Below, piece by piece: positions 22,295 through 33,885 of a stretch of 64,000 nucleotides of DNA. Positions within the stretch are counted from its first letter, which is position 1, and the number at the start of each line of letters is the position of its first letter. The notes beneath the pieces were generated by a model, which saw nothing but the letters and a program-made list of their open reading frames with translations, had not been told where the DNA came from and ran no database searches. The position numbers and the translations under genes were made by a program. The stretch is from positions 1 through 64,000 of the forward strand of contig QANZ01012447.1 of assembly GCA_003254925.1 (NCBI GenBank), read 5' to 3'. The stretch comes from Chamaecrista fasciculata. Its lineage: Eukaryota; Streptophyta; Magnoliopsida; Fabales; Fabaceae.

Positions 22295-23185
22295 ATTAAC
22301 ACTTTGGATTGTACTCAGCTCTTGTTAGATATAAACACTCGGTATGTTTATCATAATTTTGTCCTCTTGTATACTAAATTATATTAATTACTAAATGTCA
22401 GATTCGAATCACAATGTTTCATGTTGTAATTTAATAACAAAGGAAACAACATTATTTATATTCTAAATCAGGTAAACACATGATCTGCCATATCATAAAT
22501 TCATAAATATTACATTATTGAGTATCTACATTGTTAACACATGATATACTACTTTTCATAATTTTGTCCTCTGGTACGTATACTATATTATATTGATTTA
22601 TAAAAGTCATATTTGAATCACGTACAGTATTGAATATGTTGTGATTTAATTTCTTTTTTTTTAAAAAAAAACGACATCAAGTCGGAATCCACGGGGCGCA
22701 GGAGGAGGAAGTGATCATGTGAGTATGTGACTCTTCTCCATGTGAGTAAATGAGAGTGATCAAAAAGTGATTACTACATAGAAAAATAAACAATATTTGC
22801 TAATTTTTAAGGTAAACGGTGATTCAAATTGAATGTAAAATGTACATAGATTTTTTTTACGCATCATATTTAATGATTTTATTTTTTTGGATAAACAGAA
22901 ACTTTCTATTAACACAAATCAGGCACCTCAGAGTCTAAAACGTGCACAATACAACTTGGAGGAGTTTCAGTCCAAATGACCACCACATCCATACACTTTG
23001 AAAACTTTGCAAGAAGATGAGCCACCATGTTAGCAAATCTTCTCTTCCGATACAAAGTACAACTGGAAATTTCAGAAGCTAGAACAGAAATGTTCTCTAA
23101 ATTAAAACAATACCAGAAACAGCACAAATACTAGAAGCACCAACATTTGAAGTTTGAACCAAAAAAATTAAAGCATCAACTTAAC
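22295..23185. repeat. 891-bp block, second copy
   Basis: Second copy of 20384-21274, starting exactly at the gap edge. Where the first copy passes into the LTR-like fragment, this one continues into the 3' end of UGT copy 7. It contains the same LINE RNase H remnant at 22909-23127. Confidence 0.85.
22909..23127 (-). mobile_element. LINE RNase H remnant, second copy
   Basis: Same remnant as at 20998-21216, with one residue different near its start (ISVLAS for IFVLAS). It is present because the whole 891-bp block is repeated. Confidence 0.7.
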
Positions 23186-23212
23186 ATCATTAACGTACGT
23201 GCTACTTCAAAA

Positions 23213-24589
23213 TCAAGAAAGTAGCATATCATGCAGCTTCTGATCGAAAGCATCAATGTAAGAGTTCTCCAGTCCCTCGGTGCATAAAAACTTCCTCCAT
23301 TTGGCATGGTTGCTTCTTATTTCTTGACCCACTTCACTGCCTTCCTCCATTGCATCTCTCACAGCCTTGCACACGCCTTCTTTTGTGAATGTCCCATCTT
23401 GGTCATCTCTCTCAATCTCTATTCCAACTTTCAAATCCCCACCCATTACTCTTGCATTAAAGAACTGGTCTCCATGAAAGGGAAGCATTACTAATTGACA
23501 CTCACTGACCATAGCCTCTGTGAGCGAGCTGGAACCACAGTGAGTCACAAATGCACCCACAGAAGGATGGTTCAAGATTAATTGTTGTTGAACCCAACCT
23601 CCATGAACCACTCCTCTTCCCTCTGTTCTCTCCTTGAAACCTTCTGGCAATGCTGACTCAATAGTGTCTACTCCAAGCGGAGGCTTCAATGCAGTCAAGA
23701 AAGGCATGCCCGTTAGCTCAAAACCTAACACCAATTCCTGAAACTGGTCCTTACTCAAAACACATTCGGTTCCCAATGCACATAAAATAACACTTTTGGG
23801 TTTGAAATTCCCCAACCAATTCGCCCATTTCTCTTCTAGACTCGAAGTTGGAGGTTTTGGCAGAACAGGACCTGCGAAAAGCACTTGCCTTTTCAATTGG
23901 GTCTCAATATAGTCACCATATGGCCCTTCCATTTCCCTGCAAGTCTTGAAAACAATGACATCAGAGTCTCCTAAAGCGACCAATTGGCGAAGCTTAAAAG
24001 AAACTCCTTTCCCAAATTCCATCTCAAGAGTATTGGCTACATCTCTTGCTTCGTGAGGTCGCAATCTAATGGTTGATGAAGGAAAGCCTAGAGGAGGATC
24101 AAGAAGATCAATCTCTGTCACTGGTTGTTCAATGGGTTTTCTTTCTGGACTTAGTGGATAGCTCATAGTAACAGGGCTAACTGTGCAGAAAAATAATGAC
24201 TTGATGCCCAAACTTCGTGCCAAAGAAGGCATCCAATGTGTGAAATCATAGAACATGAAGTGGGGTTTGAGGTCTCTGAGATATGCTTCAATGGCAGGCT
24301 TAGTGAGGTCCATGGCTGTCACGAGATGGGGATACAAAAAGAAAGGAAGATCATTAGTTGTTTCAGAACCAGGAGGGAGGGAATCAACATGTGGGAGAGT
24401 GATGGGGATGAAGGAAATGAGATGAGGATGAAGATTGAGATGTTTCACTTTGGATTGTGTGTTTTTGGGGATGAAAAATGAGATCTTGTGACCTCTCTCG
24501 GCTAGTTTGTTGGCAATGTGAAGGAAAGGGGTGATATGTCCGAAGGCAAACCAAGGGTACATTGCTATGTGAAGGGATTTGGAAGCCAT
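23213..24589 (-). CDS. UDP-glycosyltransferase, UGT79 family (copy 7)
   Basis: Intronless, 458 residues from MASKSLHIAMYPWFAFGH; an in-frame Met 11 codons upstream is less likely because paralogues start here. His18 and the FYD aspartate are present. The PSPG box begins WVQQQLILNHPSVG, so like copy 1 it keeps Trp at the uracil-stacking position. It contains HCGSSS and ends PFHGDQ. First of the array in transcription direction. Predicted cytosolic glycosyltransferase acting on glycosylated specialised metabolites; the exact acceptor and UDP-sugar are unknown. No lesion is seen. Confidence 0.93.
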   Translation of the reverse strand: MASKSLHIAMYPWFAFGHITPFLHIANKLAERGHKISFFIPKNTQSKVKHLNLHPHLISFIPITLPHVDSLPPGSETTNDLPFFLYPHLVTAMDLTKPAIEAYLRDLKPHFMFYDFTHWMPSLARSLGIKSLFFCTVSPVTMSYPLSPERKPIEQPVTEIDLLDPPLGFPSSTIRLRPHEARDVANTLEMEFGKGVSFKLRQLVALGDSDVIVFKTCREMEGPYGDYIETQLKRQVLFAGPVLPKPPTSSLEEKWANWLGNFKPKSVILCALGTECVLSKDQFQELVLGFELTGMPFLTALKPPLGVDTIESALPEGFKERTEGRGVVHGGWVQQQLILNHPSVGAFVTHCGSSSLTEAMVSECQLVMLPFHGDQFFNARVMGGDLKVGIEIERDDQDGTFTKEGVCKAVRDAMEEGSEVGQEIRSNHAKWRKFLCTEGLENSYIDAFDQKLHDMLLS

Positions 24590-24855
24590 GATTAATTGAT
24601 AAGGAAGGAATAAGCAATACAAAAACAGAGTGCTTGATGGTATGATACAAATTGCACAATCTGATGAACACTCGGGATTTTGTATTCAGCGCTTGTTTGT
24701 TATAAATACTGGGTATGGTATACTCTTGTCATAATTTTGGGCTCTAGTATACTGTAGAATATTAATTGCTCAACGCCATTATTAGGATCAATGTCTAGTG
24801 TTATAATTTCATTACAACACCGACAAACATCATAACGTGACTTTTTTTATATTAT
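24590..24855. promoter_or_regulatory. 5' flank and presumed promoter of UGT copy 7
   Basis: The region shares words with the upstream regions of copies 4-6 (CACAATCTGAT, a CAGCGCTTGTTTG..ATAAA stretch and GGGTATG). A TATAAATA-like motif is near 24701. No gene is seen. Confidence 0.4.
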
Positions 24856-25127
24856 ATAAAAGGGAATGTTATTAATCAAAAAAGGGTCTAGAGTACATTA
24901 ACCAAATGTCTTCTTACCTGGTTAACACTCAAACTATCTCACAAAATAGCCAAATTCAAAAACGAAGGCATTACCTCAAATTCAGTGAATTTGATGTAAT
25001 GCCTTCCTTTGAGTTTGGCTATTTTAGCAGATAGTTTGAGTGTTGAATATCTGCTTAAGAAAGATATTAGCTAATGTATTCTAATCCCATAATCCCTTTT
25101 TTAATTAATAATATTCCATTTTATGGA
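24856..25127. mobile_element. Hairpin MITE of about 270 bp
   Basis: The two halves are inverted copies. The left, starting ATAAAAGGGAATGTTATTAA, matches the reversed right, ATAAAATGGAATATTATTAA. Inner words ACACTCAAACTATCT, AAAATAGCCAAA and GGCATTAC occur on both arms around a centre near 24985. The target duplication is not clear. Its right half has been re-used in the tandem array that follows. Confidence 0.7.
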
Positions 25128-26010
25128 AAAAAAAAACATTATAACGTACCTTTTCTACACAAAAGAGAAAAGTATAAGAAGTTAGGAGCAAACTCAATTT
25201 CTTTTTTAATCAAAAACATTATAGGGTGATTTTTGACTTATTCTTTGAACTGTCAATTTCTTTCATATCAAATTTGATATCGATTTTCAATATGATTGGC
25301 CGAACCAATCAGTCTAATTCAATTCTCTCAACAATTATTTGCATCATCCATTCATCCCTTCATAATTGTAACTTGATAAGTTGGTTTTTGAATTTCAGTC
25401 ATGATTGACATTTATGGGACCAGCAAATCTAGGTCTTGCTTTTTGAATGCTAAGGGAGATTTTTTTTTTTTTTTTGGTGAGAAAATGCTAAGGGAGATTT
25501 TGTTTGCAATAACTTTGTTTTACTATTTATCAAGAGCTTATTAAAATATACATGTTTGATCATAACTTATCATTATTCTTAAAGTTAGCCAACTACTAGT
25601 TAGAATTTATAAAAGTTTTATAAAATAATTTTAAAACTTAAAAAGACTATTTTAAGTTTTTAACATGTTTAAAACTTAAGAAACTAATTTGAAATTTTAT
25701 TAAAGTTAAAAGACTATTTTATTTATTTAAAAAACACAAAGGTCAAATGGACCAGAAAGTGGGAAAAAAAATTCGGTAAAGATATTAGCTAATGTATTCT
25801 AATCCCATAATCCCTTTTTAAATTAATAATATTCCATTTTATGGAAAAAAAAAACATTATAACGTACCTTTTCTACACAAAAGAGAAAAGTATAGGAAGT
25901 TAGGAGCAAACTCACCCGTTATTGGGAGCGGATCCACAGTTGTTCAATTGCCTGCTATTCCATGCCATCGGATGAATCTGGATCGTCCGTGAGACCCAAT
26001 TTTAACCAAC

Positions 26011-26125
26011 CTATCTACCAAAGCTTTTAGTATGAAGAAACTGAATTCATTAATTTTAACAAATAACCATAAAAAGAATAGACTGCATACCTTTGTTGCA
26101 TCCAAAAATTCATGTAATGCACCAT
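26011..26125 (-). pseudogene. Captured 115-bp exon/intron piece of the 28.3-33.7 kb gene (copy in unit 1)
   Basis: Identical by eye to 30300-30414, that is the end of exon 5 (HEFLDATK) with its GT donor and about 80 bp of intron 5. Intron sequence shows it was copied from DNA, not mRNA. It is bracketed by a 47-bp direct repeat (25965-26011 and 26122-26168; one G/A difference), with 1-4 bases of overlap at each junction. Confidence 0.85.
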
Positions 26126-26168
26126 CGGATGAATCTGGATCATCCGTGAGACCCAATTTTAACCAACC

Positions 26169-26375
26169 TACTACAATAGGAAAAACAACAAGAAGATAGT
26201 GAGACCCAATTTTTCAGTAAGTTTGAGTCCTTCCAAAACCGCAAGAGATTCCAAAATGAGTGGGTCAATCTGAGAGTGATGAGGGAAATAGTCTGACAGT
26301 AGCACCAAGAAAGGTCCCTTTCCAGACCCGGGCATCACAATTGATGTTCATGGCATCGAAATGGATCTACATTTC
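26169..26375 (-). mobile_element. LINE RNase H-like scrap (unit 1)
   Basis: The minus strand encodes DPLILESLAVLEGLKLTEKL, matching the helix of RVT_3-type RNase H domains (usually ...AESLALREGLxLAxxLG). Surrounding frames are broken. It is the host sequence into which the captured gene piece was inserted. Confidence 0.6.
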
Positions 26376-26932
26376 TTAAATTTAAGGGAGATTTTTTTTT
26401 TTTGGTGAGAAAATGCTAAGGGAGATTTTGTTTGCAATAACTTTGTTTTACTATTTATCAAGAGCTTATTAAAATATACATGTTTGATCATAACTTATCA
26501 TTATTCTAATGAAGTTAGCCAACTACTAGTTAGAATTTATAAAAGTTTTATAAAATAATTTTAAAACTTAAAAAGACTATTTTAACATGTTTAAAACTTA
26601 AGAAACTAATTTGAAATTTTATTAAAGTTAAAAGACTATTTTATTTATTTAAAAAACACAAAGGTCAAATGGACCAGAAAGTGGGAAAAAAAATTCGGTA
26701 AAGATATTAGCTAATGTATTCTAATCCCATAATCCCTTTTTAAATTAATAATATTCCATTTTATGGAAAAAAAAAACATTATAACGTACCTTTTCTACAC
26801 AAAAGAGAAAAGTATAGGAAGTTAGGAGCAAACTCACCCGTTATTGGGAGCGGATCCACAGTTGTTCAATTGCCTGCTATTCCATGCCATCGGATGAATC
26901 TGGATCGTCCGTGAGACCCAATTTTAACCAAC

Positions 26933-27047
26933 CTATCTACCAAAGCTTTTAGTATGAAGAAACTGAATTCATTAATTTTAACAAATAACCATAAAAAGAA
27001 TAGACTGCATACCTTTGTTGCATCCAAAAATTCATGTAATGCACCAT
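26933..27047 (-). pseudogene. Captured exon/intron piece (copy in unit 2)
   Basis: Same piece as at 26011-26125, exactly 922 bp further on, with the same bracketing direct repeats. It was copied by the tandem duplication rather than by a second capture. Confidence 0.85.
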
Positions 27048-27090
27048 CGGATGAATCTGGATCATCCGTGAGACCCAATTTTAACCAACC

Positions 27091-27297
27091 TACTACAATA
27101 GGAAAAACAACAAGAAGATAGTGAGACCCAATTTTTCAGTAAGTTTGAGTCCTTCCAAAACCGCAAGAGATTCCAAAATGAGTGGGTCAATCTGAGAGTG
27201 ATGAGGGAAATAGTCTGACAGTAGCACCAAGAAAGGTCCCTTTCCAGACCCGGGCATCACAATTGATGTTCATGGCATCGAAATGGATCTACATTTC
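27091..27297 (-). mobile_element. LINE RNase H-like scrap (unit 2)
   Basis: Duplicate of the scrap at 26169-26375 within the second unit of the tandem array. Confidence 0.6.
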
Positions 27298-27625
27298 TTA
27301 AATTTAAGGGAGATTTTTTTTTTTTGGTGAGAAAATGCTAAGGGAGATTTTGTTTGCAATAACTTTGTTTTACTATTTATCAAGAGCTTATTAAAATATA
27401 CATGTTTGATCATAACTTATCATTATTCTAATGAAGTTAGCCAACTACTAGTTAGAATTTATAAAAGTTTTATAAAATAATTTTAAAACTTAAAAAGACT
27501 ATTTTAACATGTTTAAAACTTAAGAAACTAATTTGAAATTTTATTAAAGTTAAAAGACTATTTTATTTATTTAAAAAACACAAAGGTCAAATGGACCAGA
27601 AAGTGGGAAAAAAATTTCGGTAAAG

Positions 27626-28340
27626 TTATTTTCAAAAGTTCTTTCGATTATAAATTTTATTTATACTCTCTTTCAAAAAAATCTGAATGTATTTAAAATG
27701 TGATTGCATGTTTTTTTCTTTAGAACAAAAATTTTATGTGATGATATTAAATTTGGTAATTATGCAGTTGATTATATGATAATTAATTTTTAAATTGAAA
27801 TTAATATTTTATTTATGTAGTTAATTATTTTAAACTAGAGAGTAGAGATCATACCCTCATAAATTTCCGTAGTAAATGTGTAGTTGAAAAATATTAATTT
27901 GTTAATACCTTATTGACTAAACACAAACCATTCGGCCAAAAAAAAACCGACTAAACACAAACCACAATCTCATATAGGTGTTCCATAGAACACCTGAACG
28001 TGCTTATAGAGAACTTAACTTTTGAGATCGCGATTTGCGTTAGGGACATTTTGCAACAGTAAAATCAGCTCATTCGTTTCATTTCTTTTTTTAAGTTCTC
28101 ATGTATATTTTTTTAAAAAAATTATTCCAGAGGTGAAAAAATATAACATGGATTCATCTTGGAACAACATATGGGTATAGGCAGTAAAAAAAAATGCTAA
28201 AATAGTTAGAGAATCTATTATACTCAAAGAAAACAGAAAATCTAAACAAATTGTTGTGGTTTCAGACGATTTGCAAATGAGGGTCATAACCTCACATCTA
28301 TGCAGTACACTATTTTCTCAAGACTACACAACACATGGGG
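27626..28340. other. Intergenic, includes the probable 3' UTR of the next gene
   Basis: AT-rich; no gene is seen. The last few hundred bases before 28341 should hold the 3' UTR of the minus-strand gene that follows. Confidence 0.45.
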
Positions 28341-31300
28341 TCATCGATATGGCCTGGCTAAGGCAAAATAGGCATCTGGTTTTGCAGACATCAGCAACTC
28401 TAAAACGATTACCTCACTGGGACGAGAGATTTTGAGACCAGACTCAACAATACCTGCATGTGAAGATCCAAATGTCCACATGGCCGCATTAATAAAAGTT
28501 TTTCTTTCCTAAAACAATTGCAGCTACTAGCTAGTGATAGAAGCAAATAGATTTAGAACCTACCAGGAGAAAGCTTTTTTCCTTTATATAGCTCCTTGGC
28601 TAGAGGGTTCGCAGCCCACTGATTGACAGCCACCCGACTCAAGGGTTGGAAACCGACTATACTTCCATCAGCAGAGAAAACCACCTAAGTTTCAAACAAT
28701 CATGGAGGGAAGAAAAATCAGAAACCAGGTCAGAGGATAAGAATGATTTCCTTTAGTTCATAAGATTGTCATGATGACTGAAGAAGCTTCTACAATATTA
28801 ACCAAAACAGATTATCATCCTGAAGTTATTGATCTCTACGTAAAGTCCACAAGATGATCATACCATGTTTATCTTCTGTTTTTGAAAGAAAAGATGCATC
28901 TTACTATCTTCTCTTATGCCCTTCAAAATTTTGGAAATCTACATGGTATATACCAAGTACGATGTTATTATGTTATCAAAAGTTTTTGCATTTCTTCTTT
29001 TTAACGCTTTTGGTTGTTAATTATCACTGATAACGAAACTACTCCCAAATAAATAAATAATAAATGAAATGCCTAGGTTTGATTAATTATTCTGAAAAAG
29101 GTAAAGCCCTTTCCTTGAAACCAATGGATTCATAACTAACAAGTTTTCCCTTTCTTTTTCCTTTTTTTTTTCTAATGGAAAAAAAATGGACTTTTTTTAT
29201 AATAGTAGCTTTACTATGACCAGAAAGTTTTATTATATATTGTGAAATGAATTAATTCCAATACTATAATCTTCCCTATCTGTATACTAATTTTTTCACT
29301 TCTCTATCCAATACATTACCTACAACATGTATAATCTCCTTTTCACTTTCTATGATGGAGCAAAATAATCTGCAAGCTTCGGAAAATCTTACCTGGTAAC
29401 TAGCAATGTCCTGCATGGACACTTTTGCATCATCTGCATCTATATTCTCTGAAGTAGGAAGAGTGGAAATAACTTCACTGTTGGACTCAGCTGCTCCCAA
29501 TGTTCTCAAGTAAGACGGCAGTTCACCTATCCAGACACCAATACCATCTTCCTTCTTAATATCACCCGGCCAGCCAAAAGCATCCTTTACTTTCATAATA
29601 GTTGAGATGCAAAACTCTTCCGACTGTCCATGTAAAAGATTCAAAGAAAGAACTGTTTCTTCAAACAGAAGTAAAAACTATGATAAACATTGGAATATAT
29701 ATTAAGTCTAAGAGAAAACAAATGAATAAGGCCGCATTACTAAATTTGACCTATTATCTTTGTACTGCAGCATGTTACGTAGTACAAAAAACTGTGTCAA
29801 ATTATAAAACAGAGCAGCCATGTCCACGGTGCAAGATTCACACAGATTTTGACATATAGACCATTTCAGCATTGTCTCAGGGTCTATATAAAATATAATT
29901 AAGAATCATTTCTAGTTCAGCTCATTTTCAATATCTATGAACATGCATGTCTATCCCAGTAACATCATTATAGCATTTTTTGTAAAGTTCTAAAATCATT
30001 TCTTCAGTCATAACATAATAGGAAGCACATATGCTACAACTTGAGGTGTACTGGAGGAAATAAAGAAAATATAGTAATATCATTTCTTAAATATATAATA
30101 TAATAGGTGCTTGGCTCTTATTTAGATCCTATGATAAAATTAGTGCTTTACAAAAGGCTCAATATCCAGATTCCAGACTTAAACTCTTGAAGCTAAATCA
30201 TCACAATGGACTTTTAAAATTTTACCTGATAGACTGTAGACCATTTGGAAGCATAATGGAAAGAACAGGAAACAAGGAACTAATTTTCTAAATAACTCTC
30301 TATCTACCAAAGCTTTTAGTATGAAGAAACTGAATTCATTAATTTTAACAAATAACCATAAAAAGAATAGACTGCATACCTTTGTTGCATCCAAAAATTC
30401 ATGTAATGCACCATGGACTTCAGATGATGGCAGAGATCTATGTTCCCCCATGTGTTTTCCTCCCTTGGGTAAGTGAGGCAAATAAAGTCGGCCAAGAATA
30501 TTGATTACCACAAGAAAGACACCACTTGCAAGGGTGACTGATATCAGTTTCAATAAAGAGCTACCCTGAAGAAAACCAAATCAGCTTGTTAACATATATT
30601 CTACTCAATGGAGACATAAAACCCCAAAACTCAGGCTGTGTTCCCGATTATTACTAATGAAATAAGGTAATTAGTATGTATCAGTTGAATTTTGCCTTGT
30701 TTCCCATATCACGCATGTATCACTCACTATAGCTGAACAACACAGGTTTGTTAAGCCACACATGTACGACAAGGACCTATTGTGAATGATAGGCTTGAGA
30801 GAGAGCTATAGCTGGAAATAAATAGTTATAATTACACTTAAATAAGGGAAAGTGATCATGAAAAGAATAATATTTTTAAATTATTGATAATTTAACCATG
30901 AAAGTGCTTAAACAGAGCCCTAAGTTAAAATAGACCCCTCTCTACTATGTCCAGGATCACATGTGCATTCTCTAAAAAACCCAATAATTTTTTTTTCTCC
31001 CTTGATATTAAGCACAAACAAGTGTCAAAGCTATAGGATTCGTAGCCATTCTTGCAAAAAAAAGGGGAAACAACTGAAAGCTAATGGTTTGTGATCAATG
31101 CCCTCCATGGCATATTGACAAACGTCAAAATACTAAAACAATGGGCAAATTTATCCAGCTCTCACTTCAATGATTCTAGACATGCTTTTACATCTTAAAC
31201 ACAAAAAGTGAGGAGATTATAACAGACAAATTCTTGACACAAGGTGACACCTAATCTGTTGGTTTCATCATTCTCTTGCATCAAGAAAGTTGGAGCATTT

Positions 31301-33706
31301 TTCCCACATAAGATCAAAGCTTCAAATGCTAATTTCACCCCAGATTTACCGAATGACAACCATTTGATTACCTTTTTATTTGATCCTTTGGCAATTTTGG
31401 CAGCCACACCACAAGACAACTGCTTATCGGGCAGCGTGTAAGGATCCTCATAGTACATATCCAACATTTCTGCCAATCCAATCTGCAATTTTGTTAAACT
31501 ATAGCAGGATGAGCATCAATCACATACAATATATTAGTACAGTTTGCAAATAGTCTAAGGTAGTACAAGTTAATACTGAGGAAACCCCTTCCCCAGTAAA
31601 TTTTTACTCAATCATTTTCCTCTCTCTTATTTTTCTCCTCCTGGCGTGTCATTGCTATGCTATTGGCCTTCCGTGTAGATGAATAACCTAGTTATTTGCC
31701 TACTCTTGAGTGGCCAAAGCAGACTATAATTCAGCACTCTCACTAACCTAAACGGCCATTAACATCTCACAACAATAATGTTGACCACAACCAGTCTTAT
31801 TAAGTCATCATCTTCTTTCCCCTTTTTTATTTCACTTTTCTTTGAGGAAGGGTATGCAAAGCAGCAAGAAAAAGTCATAATAAGGTGCATTATTAAGCGT
31901 GCTTACATACTTAAGACAAAATCCTATAACCTCCACTACTGAATTCCTTAATTAACAATACTGAGTGATGACACAGGCAAATTAAAGATACCCACTGAAA
32001 ATCTAAAGGCCAACGCAAAAGGAATGGATGAAGTACCATTTGAGAGTGGGTCAAAAGAACTTCCCACCTATTCTCCGCAGTCTTTTTCCAGCCCTCAAAT
32101 TTTGCATCCCCCATTCCCTTGGAATCAATTTCTAATCTGTACGCAGGCAAATACTCACTTGTCCAGGCACTAAAATCAGAGCCACCAATCTTCTCTAATT
32201 TTTCATAACAGGATGAAGTCCACCAGCGATTCTTTGGTTTTGGTTTAACAGGCATGAGGCTATTCTTCATTAAATTGTATTTATTCAACAAATTCCTGGC
32301 ATTTTCAACTATCTCGTCTTCAAATAATTTGTATATGATCACAGACAAATCTTTTGACACTATCCTTTCAGGCCTTCGAAACCAGCGGAAAAAATTACCA
32401 CCCTGTAGATTATCAATAAATTGTCTTTGAGTGTCTTGGAGAGAAGAGATACAAACAGCTTCAGCAAGCGTGGAGACAAGATATTCATCTGACAAGCTGA
32501 GCGAGAATGATGCAGGGACCTGCTTATATGAAATGCATAAAGAGAACCGAACTTATCAGTATCAGGGACCACCTGCAAGACATTGTAATGTGACATTACA
32601 ATTTACAAAGAGTGATGCAGATATAAATTTGTAACATTCAAAAGAAACCAAAGGTTACAAACCTCTCTTGGGTTTTCAAGATCCTCCATGTTTCGTTCTA
32701 TTCCTGGTGGAAAGACAACCAAGTCAACATTCCAAAGCTGCTGCAGAACTACTTGCCTAAAAGTCATAGCGAGTATGTTCTTGGATGCAGTGCTGGCAAA
32801 CATATCTTCAGAGAGATGCCTCCTGAGCTTAGAAGCTTTTTCTTTAACTTTTCTGGTAGGTAAGAACTGTCAGAACCAAAACAATTACATTCAGTATAAG
32901 TATTCAACATAAGGTTTCAAATTTTACTCCTCCAATTTTATTGCTAAAAATTCTGCCAATAAGCAAATATATGATTAAGATAATCAGACGCATTTACATA
33001 TGAATAAACCGTCCAATGCTATACCTATGGTGCCCCCAATTCTTTGGACTGGCCAAACATATAATCCTGGGTAACTTCTACTCTTCTATTACCAAAAATG
33101 GAAATCATATGGATAATATTTCAAGAACATGAAATTCTTGGACGAATCCAATAACTCGAATTTTGGGCATGGCTTTCCGTATAGATATAGTCAAAATCCT
33201 CAAAATGTCAAGAAAATGAAAAACCACTAAATGTCCTAAAAAAATCACTAAACATTAAAACAAACCAAGACTCAGCAAGAGCATGAAATTGAACGAACCA
33301 GACGAGTCGAGACAGTGCTGTGCTCGTCAGAAGGACCAGGAAATACGGTTTCCACAACCATAGCGGGCATGCCTGCGTCAATGTGCTCCGACGCAGCTTC
33401 ACCGCCGTCAGACGCAGCCGCCGTCAAAGCCTGCTGGAAATCGACGGCTCCGACCAAAGTTAGGCGAGACAAGTCGTTCTCGTACGTCCTCACACATGGT
33501 AGGCTCCTTTCGTCGGACTCAACTACGGCTTGAAGCACTTCTTGCTCGGTGACAGGGATGGCCTTCGGAGAAGAACAAGAGAGGACCAAAATGGAGTCCT
33601 TAGAGAGGCCATAGTATATTTGTGGGAAGAATGAATAGAATTTAGATTTGGGTCTAGAGGGAAGAAGAGGAGTGGACAGAGAAAGACTTCGTACTGACGA
33701 CGCCAT
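28341..33706 (-). CDS. Conserved plant protein of unknown function, probably plastid-targeted, one membrane span
   Basis: I reconstruct eight coding exons, all with GT-AG junctions: 33299-33706, 32663-32866, 32037-32519, 31372-31482, 30380-30565, 29393-29623, 28564-28684 and 28341-28453, giving 618 residues. The first six introns are all phase 0. The N terminus (MASSVRSLSLSTPLLPSRPK) is rich in Ser and poor in acids, like a chloroplast transit peptide. A hydrophobic span (LISVTLASGVFLVVINILG) lies at about 408-427. The middle part (205-402) is charged and helical-looking; the C terminus (542-618) has a compact VVFSADGSIVGFQPLSR... region and a conserved-looking NPLAKELY / RPSEVIVLELLM pattern. 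I do not recognise the family. The exon 5/intron 5 border is the donor of the captured piece in the tandem array. Confidence 0.85.
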
Positions 33707-33885
33707 TGATAGGAGTTCTCAGCTATTCGGTGACAAGGATGGGGGATTTTACCCTTGCACTACAAAGTTCATTATATTGTTAATGGCCAAAAACTCAAAT
33801 CGGTTCTCCCACATATATATTTCATTTGTTTCATATTAGTCTTATATGGTTTTATAATTTTTTAAATTGATCTCAAATCTACATT
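33707..33885. promoter_or_regulatory. 5' flank of the unknown plastid-protein gene
   Basis: Short upstream stretch before a MITE remnant. No clear TATA box was identified. Confidence 0.35.

Larger units (their letters stand above)
25451..27625. repeat. 922-bp tandem array (two full units and a third of a unit)
   Basis: Units start at 25451, 26383 and 27305 (the last is partial, to about 27625). Each full unit has three parts in order: a TAAGGGAGATTTT...GGTCAAATGGACCAG block, a copy of the right half of the neighbouring MITE plus about 70 bp of its flank, and a block with a LINE RNase H scrap and a captured host-gene piece. Units one and two look almost identical; the first differs mainly by a longer T-run and a small indel near 25660. 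The junction into the MITE half shares AAAGATATTAG with the original at 25054-25064, a likely microhomology join. Confidence 0.85.

Noticed and set aside
21937-22328. Open frames crossing the N gap
   Set aside because: They consist of unknown bases and carry no information.
25944-27078. Two identical 70-codon minus-strand proteins
   Set aside because: They are chance frames over the captured exon/intron piece and its flanking direct repeats.
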